From positions 62,001-126,000 of the forward strand of contig NZ_JAGEVF010000003.1 in NCBI RefSeq assembly GCF_017581965.1: 64,000 bases of DNA, in the 5' to 3' direction. Below, piece by piece: positions 48,509 through 57,685 of the stretch (within the stretch, counting starts at the first letter, position 1; every line of letters begins with the position of its first letter). This DNA is from Winogradskyella pelagia (GTDB lineage Bacteria > Bacteroidota > Bacteroidia > Flavobacteriales > Flavobacteriaceae). Below the pieces are notes generated by a model that was not told where the DNA came from, searched no databases, and worked only from the letters and a program-made list of their open reading frames with translations. The translations under genes and the position numbers were made by a program.

Positions 48509-48979
48509 ATGACAACAATTCAAAACAAATGCACCGCACTATTATTTCTAACTTTCTCTTTCATCAGTTTTGCACAAGACTCTACATTCAATCTTAGAAG
48601 AGAGATTCAACTACATGATTATGACTCCAAAGAGAAAACCATCACTCTTAATGTTGGAAGCGACACCAACCAACTTTATATCATGATTAACTGTCGCGTA
48701 ATGAAAGGCAGCATATCTATAGGTATTTTTTCTCCAAGTGGTGAGAAAAAAGGTGATTTTGAAATTGAGAGTCAGTTTGATGAAACATCGAAAAGAACTA
48801 ATGAAAAAGAAACTGGCATCGTAGAAGGTAGACCCACTAAAACAACAACGGAAATAGTTGAGGGTAGAATTAACAAAAACATAAAAACACCAGAAAAGGG
48901 TAAATGGCTCATAAAAATTAAACCAACAAATACCAATGGAGTTTTACAAATAGATACGAAACAATTTCAAGACAACTAA
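48509..48979 (+). CDS. Small secreted protein of unknown function, partner of a membrane LuxR-type regulator
   Basis: This 156-residue protein has a signal peptide (about residues 1-22, ending SFAQ). I recognise no family. The mature part is beta-rich and charged: EIQLHDYDSKEKTITLNVGSDT early, the middle ISIGIFSPSGEKKGDFEIES, then a Thr/Lys/Glu-rich stretch near residues 95-125. It ends 2 bases before the transmembrane LuxR-type gene, so the two are co-expressed. It may be a ligand or accessory for that regulator's periplasmic domain; this is inferred from position only. Confidence 0.6.
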   Translation: MTTIQNKCTALLFLTFSFISFAQDSTFNLRREIQLHDYDSKEKTITLNVGSDTNQLYIMINCRVMKGSISIGIFSPSGEKKGDFEIESQFDETSKRTNEKETGIVEGRPTKTTTEIVEGRINKNIKTPEKGKWLIKIKPTNTNGVLQIDTKQFQDN

Positions 48980-48981
48980 AA

Positions 48982-49980
48982 TTGAAACTCACACGCTTTC
49001 TAATATTAGTTTTCATTTTGACTTTTCCAAGTGGATATGCACAGTCGCAAAATGGTTCAGGCCAAATTTTTGGTCAATTACATCTAGACTCCACATGGAA
49101 CAAAACCATTTACCTATCCCATATCCCTGACTTGAAAAAGATGTATACGATGTCCCGTAGCATGATTATTGCGGAGTCTAAAGTAGATAGTGCAGGTATC
49201 TTTGAAATTGATATTGATTTTTTACCTGAAGACAATAATTTCTACCGATTGCACATCGCCAAAAGAAATTCAGCAGAAGCATCAATCATAATTGGTGGTG
49301 AGGCCGAAAACCACTTTTTCCTTGTTGCTAATAAAAATACTGTGCTAGAAATTGAGAACCGCCAAGGTATTTTTTCGGATGTTTCAGTTATCCAAGATGA
49401 TAAAAATAAGGTAATGCGGGAGATAGATAACATCGTTAAACTCATTGATAGCACTAACTATCATTCATCAAAAGTTAAGAGTGATTTTGTTGAAAGAGCC
49501 TTTAATGAGCAGCTAAGACAAATAGCAGACACCTGCAAATTTCCGTTGGTTTCTCTTTATGCGCTTCACAAAAGTCAATATGAATCAGATATTAAGACCA
49601 ATGAAGAGTTCTACCAGGATTTTGTAAACAAATGGCATGAAGAGACTTCTCCTTATTTTGAAGTATTCCGGTCTAAAATACCTAAGCCAAAATCCGTACC
49701 TAGTAGCTCATTATATTACCTTTTTGGTTTATTAATGGCATTTGCTTTGGGCTATTTTCTACGACAATTGACAAGCGGTAAAACTAAAAATGAAAAACTC
49801 CTTCAAACCCTAAGTCTTCAAGAGCGAAGAATTTTTGAACTACTACAAAAAGGAAAATCAAATAAAGAAATCTCAGACGAGCTCAATGTTGGTATTAGTA
49901 CCGTTAAATCTCATGTCAGCAGCATCTATTCAAAGCTCAATTTAAAATCAAGAAAAGAGGTTTTAAACTTTAAATCATAG
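48982..49980 (+). CDS. Membrane-spanning LuxR-type transcriptional regulator
   Basis: This 332-residue protein starts at TTG, which gives a clear signal peptide (residues 1-20, ending GYAQ). An extracytoplasmic domain follows (about residues 25-240; the first 110 residues, with GQIFGQLHLDSTWNKTIYLSHI, look like the DUF4369 N-terminus of TlpA-like proteins). One transmembrane helix (about 244-263, YYLFGLLMAFALGYFL) leads to a cytoplasmic LuxR helix-turn-helix (about 270-330, LSLQERRIFELLQKGKSNKEI then VGISTVKSHVSSIYSKL). It is a one-protein route from periplasm to DNA. The signal and targets are unknown. Confidence 0.82.
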   Translation: MKLTRFLILVFILTFPSGYAQSQNGSGQIFGQLHLDSTWNKTIYLSHIPDLKKMYTMSRSMIIAESKVDSAGIFEIDIDFLPEDNNFYRLHIAKRNSAEASIIIGGEAENHFFLVANKNTVLEIENRQGIFSDVSVIQDDKNKVMREIDNIVKLIDSTNYHSSKVKSDFVERAFNEQLRQIADTCKFPLVSLYALHKSQYESDIKTNEEFYQDFVNKWHEETSPYFEVFRSKIPKPKSVPSSSLYYLFGLLMAFALGYFLRQLTSGKTKNEKLLQTLSLQERRIFELLQKGKSNKEISDELNVGISTVKSHVSSIYSKLNLKSRKEVLNFKS

Positions 49981-49999
49981 CACATATTTTTTTTAATTT

Positions 50000-50015
50000 A
50001 CTATGCATGCATAAT
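50000..50015. promoter_or_regulatory. MarR operator copy 1
   Basis: ACTATGCATGCATAAT is a near-perfect inverted repeat. With the second copy at 50028 it forms a tandem pair centred 28 bases apart, upstream of the marR gene. Confidence 0.6.
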
Positions 50016-50027
50016 TAATTGTGATTT

Positions 50028-50043
50028 ACTATGCGTGCATAGT
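50028..50043. promoter_or_regulatory. MarR operator copy 2, overlapping the -33 region
   Basis: ACTATGCGTGCATAGT is a 16-bp inverted repeat with only the central pair off. It ends 9 bases before the -7 element, so a bound repressor would cover the -33 site. Confidence 0.65.
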
Positions 50044-50052
50044 ATTTTTTAC

Positions 50053-50060
50053 TATATTTG
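50053..50060 (+). promoter_or_regulatory. -7 promoter element of the marR/beta-oxidation operon
   Basis: TATATTTG matches TAnnTTTG exactly, 17 bases before the marR ATG at 50078. The predicted leader is therefore short (about 14 bases). Confidence 0.65.
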
Positions 50061-50077
50061 AATTCCAATTTCACTAT

Positions 50078-50533
50078 ATGAAAGACAAAACAATTGATTA
50101 CGTTTTGAGAACCACATGGTTAGCAGTAAATAAAATGTATAATGAGGAAGCTGCAAAATTCGATACAACGATGGCAACAGGATTCGCATTACTGAGTATT
50201 GATCCAGAAAATGGTACACCATCGACTTCCCTTGGTCCTAAAATGGGAATGGAAGCCACTAGTCTATCTCGTACTCTTAAGACTATGGAAGAAAAAGGCC
50301 TAATTGAGCGCAAACCAAATCCGGAAGATGGTAGAGGAGTTTTAATTTACCTTACAGAGTTTGGACGGGAAAAACGCGCATATTCTAGAGAACGCGTACT
50401 TATATTTAATGAAGCTATAAAAGCAAATTTAGATACAGAAAAACTGGAACATTTTTTTGAAGTAGCGGACGTTATCAATAATATGATTTCAAATAAGAAA
50501 ATATATAACCAAAACGAACACATTTTAAAATAA
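50078..50533 (+). CDS. MarR-family transcriptional regulator of the beta-oxidation operon
   Basis: This 151-residue winged-helix repressor has the DNA-binding part at residues about 50-105: LGPKMGMEATSLSRTLKTMEEKGLIERK is the helix-turn-helix, and PEDGRGVLIYLTEFG the wing. I choose the ATG at 50078; the frame reaches 19 codons further up, but those codons lie on the promoter and second operator. The next gene starts 2 bases after its stop. By position it is a local repressor, probably sensing an acyl-CoA, and autoregulated through the tandem operators. Confidence 0.88.
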   Translation: MKDKTIDYVLRTTWLAVNKMYNEEAAKFDTTMATGFALLSIDPENGTPSTSLGPKMGMEATSLSRTLKTMEEKGLIERKPNPEDGRGVLIYLTEFGREKRAYSRERVLIFNEAIKANLDTEKLEHFFEVADVINNMISNKKIYNQNEHILK

Positions 50534-50534
50534 G

Positions 50535-52943
50535 ATGAGTAAACGTAGAATTAAAAAAGTCGCCATTATTGGTTCAGGAATTATGGGAAGTGGAATTGCT
50601 TGCCATTTTGCCAATATTGGTGTTGACGTCTTGTTACTTGATATTGTACCAAGAGAATTAACAGATAAGGAAAAGGCTGCTGGCCTCACACTTGAGGATA
50701 AATCCATTAGAAATCGGCTTGTCAATGAAGCATTAGCAACGTCTCTAAAATCAAAGCCCTCTCCTATTTATCACAAAAAATTTGCCGAAAGAATTACAAC
50801 AGGCAACCTAGAGGACGATATTGCCAAGGTGAAGGATGTTGATTGGATTATGGAAGTAGTTGTTGAACGCTTGGATATCAAACAACAAGTTTTTGAAAAA
50901 TTAGAAAAGCATAGAACTCCAGGTACTTTAATCACTTCAAATACCTCAGGTATTCCAATAAAATTTATGAGCGAGGGGCGCAGCGAAGATTTTCAGAAAC
51001 ACTTCTGCGGTACGCACTTTTTCAATCCTGCGCGATATTTAAAGTTATTTGAAATTATTCCTGGTCCAAAGACTGACCAGTCCGTTTTAGATTTTCTAAA
51101 TGGTTATGGCGAGCAGTTTTTAGGCAAAACATCTGTGGTGGCTAAAGATACACCTGCGTTTATTGGTAACCGTATCGGTATATTTAGCATAATGAACGTG
51201 TTCCATGTGGTAAAAGAGCTTGGAATGACTATTGAAGAGGTGGATAAACTCTCTGGACCAGTAATTGGAAGACCTAAATCCGCAACCTTCAGAACCATAG
51301 ACGTTGTTGGATTAGATACTTTAGTTCATGTCGCTAACGGTATTAAGGACAATTGTCCTGATGATGAACGTCAAGATCTCTTTAACATCCCAGACTTTGT
51401 TACCACCATGCTAGATAATAATTGGCTAGGTAGTAAAACAGGACAAGGGTTTTACAAAAAAAATGTCAACTCCGAAGGCAAAAAAGAAATATTGTCGTTG
51501 GATTTAGACTCCTTAGAATACCGTCAGAAGAAATCAGCCAAGTTTGCAACTTTAGAACTTACAAAAACTATAGATAATGTTGCAGACCGATTTAAGGTAT
51601 TAGTTGGTGGTAAGGATAAGGCTGGTGATTTTTACAGAAAACATTTCGCGGCATTAATGGCTTACGTTTCTAACAGAATTCCAGAAATCACCGAGGAACT
51701 TTATAAGATTGACGATGCCATGAAGGCAGGCTTTGGATGGGGTCATGGACCTTTCCAAATCTGGGATGCCGTTGGTGTTGAAAAAGGAATTGAGCTCATG
51801 AAGGCAGAAGGCTTAGAGCCAAATCCATGGGTTTCTGAGATGTTGGCTTCAGGAAACTCCTCTTTTTATTCTGTGAAAGATGGGGCTACCTATGCTTACG
51901 ACCTACAGAAAAAGTCTCAAGAAAAAATTCCTGGACAAGACAGTTTTATCATTCTTGATAACATCAGGACTTCTAACGAGGTGTTTAAAAACACAGGTGT
52001 AGTTATTGAAGATTTAGGTGATGGTATTCTCAATTGTGAGTTCCGCTCTAAAATGAATACTATAGGTGGCGATGTGCTTGCCGGACTCAACAAAGCGGTT
52101 GATTTAGCTGAAAAAGATTTCGATGGGTTGGTTATTGGCAACCAAGGTGCTAATTTTTCTGTTGGTGCTAATATTGGAATGATTTTTATGATGGCAGTTG
52201 AGCAAGAATATGATGAGCTTAACATGGCAATAAAGTACTTCCAAGATACTATGATGCGCATGCGTTATTCCGCAATTCCAACTGTGGCAGCCCCTCACGG
52301 TATGTCCCTAGGTGGTGCTTGTGAATTGTCCATGCATGCAGATAAAGTTGTAGCAGCTGCAGAAACTTATATAGGATTGGTAGAATTTGGTGTTGGTGTT
52401 ATCCCTGGAGGTGCTGGATCAAAAGAAATGGCTTTAAGAGCATCGGACACTTTTCATAAGGGTGATGTTGAACTGAACGTATTACAAGACTATTTCTTAA
52501 CAGTTGGTATGGCAAAAGTAGCAACATCTGCTTATGAAGCCTTTGATATGGGTGTTTTACAAAAAGGGAAAGATGTGGTTGTTGTGAATAAAGATCGGCA
52601 AATCGCTACTGCAAAAGCGCATGCAAGATTACTAGCTGATGCAGGGTACACCCAACCGGTTAAGCGCAAGGATGTCAAAGTGCTAGGAAAACAAGCTTTG
52701 GGGATGTTCTTAGTAGGAACGGATTCCATGGAGGCAAGCCACTATATCAGCGAACACGATCAAAAAATTGCTAACAAGTTAGCCTATGTTATGGCAGGTG
52801 GAGATTTATCGGAACCTACACTCGTTACTGAGCAATACTTATTAGATCTAGAACGTGAGGCGTTTTTAAGTCTTTGCACTGAGCGAAAAACTTTAGAACG
52901 TATTCAACACATGTTAAAAACAGGAAAACCACTAAGAAATTAA
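50535..52943 (+). CDS. Bifunctional 3-hydroxyacyl-CoA dehydrogenase/enoyl-CoA hydratase
   Basis: This 802-residue beta-oxidation enzyme has the dehydrogenase domain first: the NAD motif VAIIGSGIMGSGIACHFAN near residue 10, and GTHFFNPARYLKLFEIIPG near residue 157. A second dehydrogenase C-terminal-like domain follows (about 370-460). The hydratase/isomerase fold comes last (about residues 490-720), with HGMSLGGACELSMHADKVVA and GLVEFGVGVIPGGAGSKEMA. This order is that of Bacillus FadN, the reverse of E. coli FadB. It is followed after 3 bases by the thiolase gene, with which it would work. Confidence 0.92.
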   Translation: MSKRRIKKVAIIGSGIMGSGIACHFANIGVDVLLLDIVPRELTDKEKAAGLTLEDKSIRNRLVNEALATSLKSKPSPIYHKKFAERITTGNLEDDIAKVKDVDWIMEVVVERLDIKQQVFEKLEKHRTPGTLITSNTSGIPIKFMSEGRSEDFQKHFCGTHFFNPARYLKLFEIIPGPKTDQSVLDFLNGYGEQFLGKTSVVAKDTPAFIGNRIGIFSIMNVFHVVKELGMTIEEVDKLSGPVIGRPKSATFRTIDVVGLDTLVHVANGIKDNCPDDERQDLFNIPDFVTTMLDNNWLGSKTGQGFYKKNVNSEGKKEILSLDLDSLEYRQKKSAKFATLELTKTIDNVADRFKVLVGGKDKAGDFYRKHFAALMAYVSNRIPEITEELYKIDDAMKAGFGWGHGPFQIWDAVGVEKGIELMKAEGLEPNPWVSEMLASGNSSFYSVKDGATYAYDLQKKSQEKIPGQDSFIILDNIRTSNEVFKNTGVVIEDLGDGILNCEFRSKMNTIGGDVLAGLNKAVDLAEKDFDGLVIGNQGANFSVGANIGMIFMMAVEQEYDELNMAIKYFQDTMMRMRYSAIPTVAAPHGMSLGGACELSMHADKVVAAAETYIGLVEFGVGVIPGGAGSKEMALRASDTFHKGDVELNVLQDYFLTVGMAKVATSAYEAFDMGVLQKGKDVVVVNKDRQIATAKAHARLLADAGYTQPVKRKDVKVLGKQALGMFLVGTDSMEASHYISEHDQKIANKLAYVMAGGDLSEPTLVTEQYLLDLEREAFLSLCTERKTLERIQHMLKTGKPLRN

Positions 52944-52946
52944 AAG

Positions 52947-54137
52947 ATGAAAACAGCATATATAGTAAAAGGATATAGAACTGCCGTAGGAAAATCTAAA
53001 AAAGGTGGTTTCAGATTTAAAAGAGCGGATGAGTTAGCTGCCGAGACGATTCAGTACATGATGAACAAGCTACCTGATTTTGACGTTAATAGAGTTGATG
53101 ATGTTATTGTAGGTAATGCTATGCCAGAAGGCTCACAAGGCTTAAATATGGCACGTATTATTTCACTTATTGGGCTAAACACAGTAGATGTTCCTGGTGT
53201 AACAGTTAATCGATTTTGTTCATCAGGGTTAGAGACTATTGCAATGGCCGTTGCTAAAATACAATCAGGGATGGCAGAATGCATTATAGCCGGGGGTTCT
53301 GAGAGCATGAGTTCTGTGCCAATGACCGGATTCAAACCTGAACTCAATTACGACATCGTTAATTCGGGCCATGAAGATTATTACTGGGGAATGGGTAATA
53401 CTGCAGAGGCTGTTGCTAACAAGTATAAGGTATCTAGAGAAGACCAGGATGAGTTCGCTTATAACTCACACATGAAAGCACTAAAGGCTTTAGATGAAAA
53501 TAGGTTCCAAGATCAAATTGTTCCTATTGAAGTTGAAGAAACCTATGTGGATACCAAAGGTAAAAAAGCAACCAGAAAATATACAGTTTCTAAAGACGAA
53601 GGGCCACGTCGTGGTACGAGTAAAGAGGCATTGGGAAAATTACGTGCTGTATTTGCTCAAGGTGGAAGCGTAACCGCTGGAAACTCATCACAAACAAGCG
53701 ATGGTGCTGCATTCGTGTTAGTTATGAGCGAGGAGATGGTAAAAGAACTAAATCTTGAACCCATTGCACGTCTTGTAAGTTATGCTGCGGCAGGCGTACC
53801 GCCAAGGATCATGGGAATTGGTCCCGTTGCCGCTATACCAAAAGCATTAAAGCAAGGAGGATTATCTCAAAAAGATATTGAATTAATCGAATTAAACGAG
53901 GCCTTCGCCTCCCAGTCTTTGGCTGTGATAAGAGAATTAGACCTTAATCCAGAACTTATCAATGTGAATGGTGGTGCCATAGCACTAGGTCATCCACTTG
54001 GATGTACTGGCGCAAAATTATCGGTACAATTGTTTGATGAAATGCGGAAACGCAGCATGCAAAACAAATACGGTATGGTCACAATGTGCGTGGGTACAGG
54101 ACAAGGGGCAGCAGGGATATTCGAATTTTTAAACTAA
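52947..54137 (+). CDS. fadA: Acetyl-CoA C-acyltransferase (3-ketoacyl-CoA thiolase)
   Basis: This 396-residue thiolase performs the last cleavage step of beta-oxidation. The acyl-accepting cysteine lies in [15 protein letters not shown] near residue 91. The base histidine is in [16 protein letters not shown] near residue 350, and the second cysteine in [17 protein letters not shown] near the end. All catalytic residues are present. It starts 3 bases after the hydroxyacyl-CoA dehydrogenase stop and 27 bases before the acyl-CoA dehydrogenase start. Confidence 0.94.
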   Translation: MKTAYIVKGYRTAVGKSKKGGFRFKRADELAAETIQYMMNKLPDFDVNRVDDVIVGNAMPEGSQGLNMARIISLIGLNTVDVPGVTVNRFCSSGLETIAMAVAKIQSGMAECIIAGGSESMSSVPMTGFKPELNYDIVNSGHEDYYWGMGNTAEAVANKYKVSREDQDEFAYNSHMKALKALDENRFQDQIVPIEVEETYVDTKGKKATRKYTVSKDEGPRRGTSKEALGKLRAVFAQGGSVTAGNSSQTSDGAAFVLVMSEEMVKELNLEPIARLVSYAAAGVPPRIMGIGPVAAIPKALKQGGLSQKDIELIELNEAFASQSLAVIRELDLNPELINVNGGAIALGHPLGCTGAKLSVQLFDEMRKRSMQNKYGMVTMCVGTGQGAAGIFEFLN

Positions 54138-54164
54138 ATAAAAACATATCAAAATATAAGAGTG

Positions 54165-55967
54165 ATGGAAACAATAGAAAAAGAATTATTAAGAGGTGGC
54201 CAGTTCTTGGTAAAGGAGACAAAAAGCGAAGATGTCTTTACACCAGAAGATTTTAATGAAGAGCAAACCATGATGAAAGAAGCTGTTATTGAGTTCAATG
54301 ACCGTGAAATCATTGCCCATAGAGAGCGTTTTGAGAATAAGGATTTTGCCTTTACCGAAGAGTGTATGAAAAAAGCAGGTGACCTTGGCTTTTTAGGTGT
54401 AGCCGTTCCTGAAGCCTATGGAGGAATGGGCATGGGCTTTGTCTCTACAATGCTGGTTTGTGACTATATCTCTAGTGGTACAGGTTCATTTAGTACAGCC
54501 TTTGGAGCACATACAGGAATTGGAACCATGCCAATTACGCTTTATGGTACCGAAGAGCAAAAATTAAAATATGTACCAAAATTAGCCACTGGCGAATGGT
54601 TCGGTGCCTACTGCTTAACGGAACCTGGAGCTGGTAGTGATGCCAATTCTGGAAAAACTACGGCAGAATTAACTGAAGATGGCAAGCATTATAAAATTAA
54701 TGGTCAGAAAATGTGGATTTCCAATGCTGGATTCTGTAAACTCTTTATTGTTTTTGCCAGAATTGGAGATGATAAAAATATCACTGGATTCATAGTTGAA
54801 AATGACCCATCTAACGGAATTACCTTAGGTGAAGAAGAACACAAATTAGGAATTCGTGCAAGTTCTACAAGACAGGTATTTTTTAATGACTGTATGGTCC
54901 CTGTAGAAAATATGCTAGCGGGTCGTGGTGAAGGATTTAAAATTGCCATGAACGCGCTAAACGTTGGTCGCATTAAATTGGCTGCCGCATGCTTAGATTC
55001 GCAGAGACGTATAACAACCACGGCCGTTAAGTATGCTAACGAACGTAAACAATTTAAAACACCAATAGCAGACTTTGGAGCTATTAAGGCTAAAATTGCC
55101 GAAATGGCAACTAGTGCCTATGCAGGAGAAGCAGCCTCTTACCGCGCAGCTAAAAATATTGAAGATAGAATTGCATTAAGATTAGAATCTGGAAATACCC
55201 ACCAAGAGGCTGAACTGAAGGGTGTTGAAGAATACGCCATTGAATGCTCTATTCTTAAGGTTGCCGTATCAGAAGACGTACAAAACTGTGCAGATGAAGG
55301 GATACAGATTTTTGGTGGTATGGGCTTCTCAGAAGAAACACCAATGGAAGCTGCTTGGCGTGATGCCCGTATAGCACGTATCTATGAAGGCACTAATGAA
55401 ATCAACCGTATGCTTTCAGTGGGTATGTTGGTTAAAAAAGCTATGAAAGGTCATGTAGATTTATTAGGTCCAGCCATGGCGGTTGCAGATGAACTCCTTG
55501 GAATTCCTTCATTTGATGTCCCAGATTACTCTGAATTATTTTCTGAGGAAAAAGAAATGATTGCCAAGCTCAAGAAAGTATTTTTAATGGTTGCTGGTTC
55601 TGCAGTCCAAAAATTTGGTCCAGATTTAGAAAAGCACCAGCAATTATTGCTAAACGCCTCTAATATTTTAATTGAAATTTATATGGCAGAATCTGCGATT
55701 TTACGTGCAGAGAAAAATGCTAAACGCTATGGAGAAGAGTCTCAAAAAGAGCAAATAGCCATGGCTAGGTTGTATTTATTCAATGCTGTTGAAATCATTA
55801 AGAAAAATGGTATGGAAGGCGTTATTTCTTTTGCTGAAGGTGATGAGCAAAAAATGATGCTTATGGGCTTAAAGCGCTTTACAAAGTATGCCAATTATCC
55901 TAATGTGGTGCAGCTTAGAAATACCATTGCTGAAAAAGTGAAGGCAGAAAACAAGTACTGTTTCTAG
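54165..55967 (+). CDS. Acyl-CoA dehydrogenase, long form
   Basis: This 600-residue flavoprotein does the first oxidation of beta-oxidation. The N-terminal 420 residues carry the dehydrogenase fold: CLTEPGAGSDANSGKTTAEL near residue 150, KMWISNAGFCKLF near 183, and the C-terminal domain with EGIQIFGGMGFSEETPMEAAWRDARIARIYEGTNEI (read in parts). An extra helical tail of about 170 residues (to the end) resembles that of VLCAD-type enzymes. The ATG at 54165 is chosen over the GTG at 54162. It closes the marR operon before a strong terminator. Confidence 0.92.
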   Translation: METIEKELLRGGQFLVKETKSEDVFTPEDFNEEQTMMKEAVIEFNDREIIAHRERFENKDFAFTEECMKKAGDLGFLGVAVPEAYGGMGMGFVSTMLVCDYISSGTGSFSTAFGAHTGIGTMPITLYGTEEQKLKYVPKLATGEWFGAYCLTEPGAGSDANSGKTTAELTEDGKHYKINGQKMWISNAGFCKLFIVFARIGDDKNITGFIVENDPSNGITLGEEEHKLGIRASSTRQVFFNDCMVPVENMLAGRGEGFKIAMNALNVGRIKLAAACLDSQRRITTTAVKYANERKQFKTPIADFGAIKAKIAEMATSAYAGEAASYRAAKNIEDRIALRLESGNTHQEAELKGVEEYAIECSILKVAVSEDVQNCADEGIQIFGGMGFSEETPMEAAWRDARIARIYEGTNEINRMLSVGMLVKKAMKGHVDLLGPAMAVADELLGIPSFDVPDYSELFSEEKEMIAKLKKVFLMVAGSAVQKFGPDLEKHQQLLLNASNILIEIYMAESAILRAEKNAKRYGEESQKEQIAMARLYLFNAVEIIKKNGMEGVISFAEGDEQKMMLMGLKRFTKYANYPNVVQLRNTIAEKVKAENKYCF

Positions 55968-55990
55968 TTATTTTAAGACTAAAACAAATA

Positions 55991-56020
55991 AAAGCCAATT
56001 CAAACAGTTGAATTGGCTTT
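55991..56020. terminator. Bidirectional terminator after the beta-oxidation operon
   Basis: A perfect 13-bp stem (AAAGCCAATTCAA / TTGAATTGGCTTT) with a 4-base loop, followed by CTTTATTT, lies between the convergent stops at 55967 and 56041. Confidence 0.87.
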
Positions 56021-56040
56021 CTTTATTTATAACTGGCCGC

Positions 56041-57510
56041 TTATTTTTTAATGAGACGTATTACTGATTTGCTTTTACCAGTATAAATTGCTGCAAAATA
56101 CATTCCAACTTTAAATTCCGAGCTGTCTATTGTAACATTAGTGGTAGAGGGTTCAAGTGATTTTACCTTTTTCCCAAGAATATCAAATATTTCAATTTGA
56201 GTAATGTCAGTGTTTAGGCCATCGATATTCCAATAATCTTTTGTTGGATTTGGGTATACAGAAAATGACGCCTGATTAAATTCTTCTGTGCTCAATGCGT
56301 TCTCTGTACTAAAGTAAATATTATCAAAATATATAATACCATTTCCTGTAAACTTAGTTTGCTTAATATCAGTACCATCCCAACCTGCATTAAAGTTTGA
56401 AAAATGGGATAATTCAATGAAAACACTCACCCACTGTCCTTGAACCAAAGGTTCATCCGAGGCTGGACCAAAACCATAGAAAGGCTCTGCTGGATTGCCA
56501 CAACAAACTGTCTGAGATAGCGAATCATCAATTAGAAAAAACTCAAACTGGGTGGCGGTTGTTGCAAAATAATCTAAATGTACGTAAGTATAAGGCGTTG
56601 TATCTTCTGGAGTCCACTGCGAACCAAAAAAATCGAGATTAAACAATTTACCTGTCATATTACCGTCCATTTCAATATCAATTTCAGTATAAGTTCCAGT
56701 ACCCCCAAAAGAATTAAATATAAAATTAGAAACGCTCTGTCCAGGAAGTTCCGAATAAACGTACAAATCCGTTCCCGTAGAACCAAACTGAGGTGCAGAA
56801 GTTGGCGGGTCTGGGATACAAGTATTAGGACAAGAACCTCCACAGTCCACGCCTGTTTCATCGCCATCCTCAATACCATTGGTACACGAAGGTCCTGGAG
56901 GGTCAGTTAATTTATTGGCACCCCAAGTTATATTATCAACTAATAAGGTAAGATTAGATGGCCTGGGATTTGAACCCGCTGGACATCTCCAGTCTGCATA
57001 AACTACGATTTGATCTACATTAACATTGTCACCACTATTGGCTCCAGTTTCTATGTTCCAGGTTAATGTTTGCCATTGGCCAGCACCTGTATAATCACCT
57101 TGGGCATCAGAGATTTCAAATACAGTTCCGTCGGTAGCATTCACCATCTTAATTCCTATACGACCTTCGGAAAAACTACTGTTTATGTCCATACTGAGCG
57201 ACAGATTACTGGGCACTCCAGCATCTAATTGCCATGTCCCTAAGGTGCCATGTTCATTAATAACACCTGCATAGCATGCAGAATTCTGATCAACATCTAT
57301 TTGAAGTACTTTAGTAACCGCTACCGTACCACCATCTGTATCTGGGTTGTCAATAATCTGAATAACGGGATCTGGTCCCTCAAAGGTTCGCCAATAATTA
57401 AGGAAACCGTCATTATCCGAGGTTTCGAAACCAATATTATATTGGGTCTGCTGGGCAAAACCAAATAAAACAAATAAAAAAACGAAAACAGAAAGTGTAA
57501 CTTTTTGCAT
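56041..57510 (-). CDS. Secreted T9SS-sorted protein with two beta-sandwich domains
   Basis: This 489-residue exported protein has a signal peptide (residues 1-19, ending GFAQ). A first beta-sandwich (about residues 22-205) ends in LLVDNITWG. A linker carries the cysteine motif CTNGIEDGDETGVDCGGSCP (about residues 210-233), common in Bacteroidota surface proteins. A second beta-sandwich (about 240-405) ends GIIYFDNIYFS. The type A T9SS sorting domain closes it (about 412-489, FSVYPNPTKDYWNI, ending VIRLIKK). The sandwiches look like carbohydrate-binding or concanavalin-like folds, but no catalytic residues are seen. The target glycan is unknown. Confidence 0.82.
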   Translation of the reverse strand: MQKVTLSVFVFLFVLFGFAQQTQYNIGFETSDNDGFLNYWRTFEGPDPVIQIIDNPDTDGGTVAVTKVLQIDVDQNSACYAGVINEHGTLGTWQLDAGVPSNLSLSMDINSSFSEGRIGIKMVNATDGTVFEISDAQGDYTGAGQWQTLTWNIETGANSGDNVNVDQIVVYADWRCPAGSNPRPSNLTLLVDNITWGANKLTDPPGPSCTNGIEDGDETGVDCGGSCPNTCIPDPPTSAPQFGSTGTDLYVYSELPGQSVSNFIFNSFGGTGTYTEIDIEMDGNMTGKLFNLDFFGSQWTPEDTTPYTYVHLDYFATTATQFEFFLIDDSLSQTVCCGNPAEPFYGFGPASDEPLVQGQWVSVFIELSHFSNFNAGWDGTDIKQTKFTGNGIIYFDNIYFSTENALSTEEFNQASFSVYPNPTKDYWNIDGLNTDITQIEIFDILGKKVKSLEPSTTNVTIDSSEFKVGMYFAAIYTGKSKSVIRLIKK

Positions 57511-57685
57511 GTAGATAGAATTGAAGTTAAATATGATGTCACCAATATAGACATTTTAAACAAGATACCACTTATCTATTAGGCCTAACCTCATTTATTT
57601 AATAGAACGATAAGGAACTGATGCGCTTATGGATTAATTGGAGTTGCTAATTTTTATATCTTTATAATACCTTACCAACTTATAT

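Noticed and set aside
50021..50077. Extended N-terminus of the MarR protein
   Set aside because: These 19 codons lie over the second operator and the -7 element, and give a hydrophobic leader foreign to the MarR family; the ATG at 50078 is a better start.
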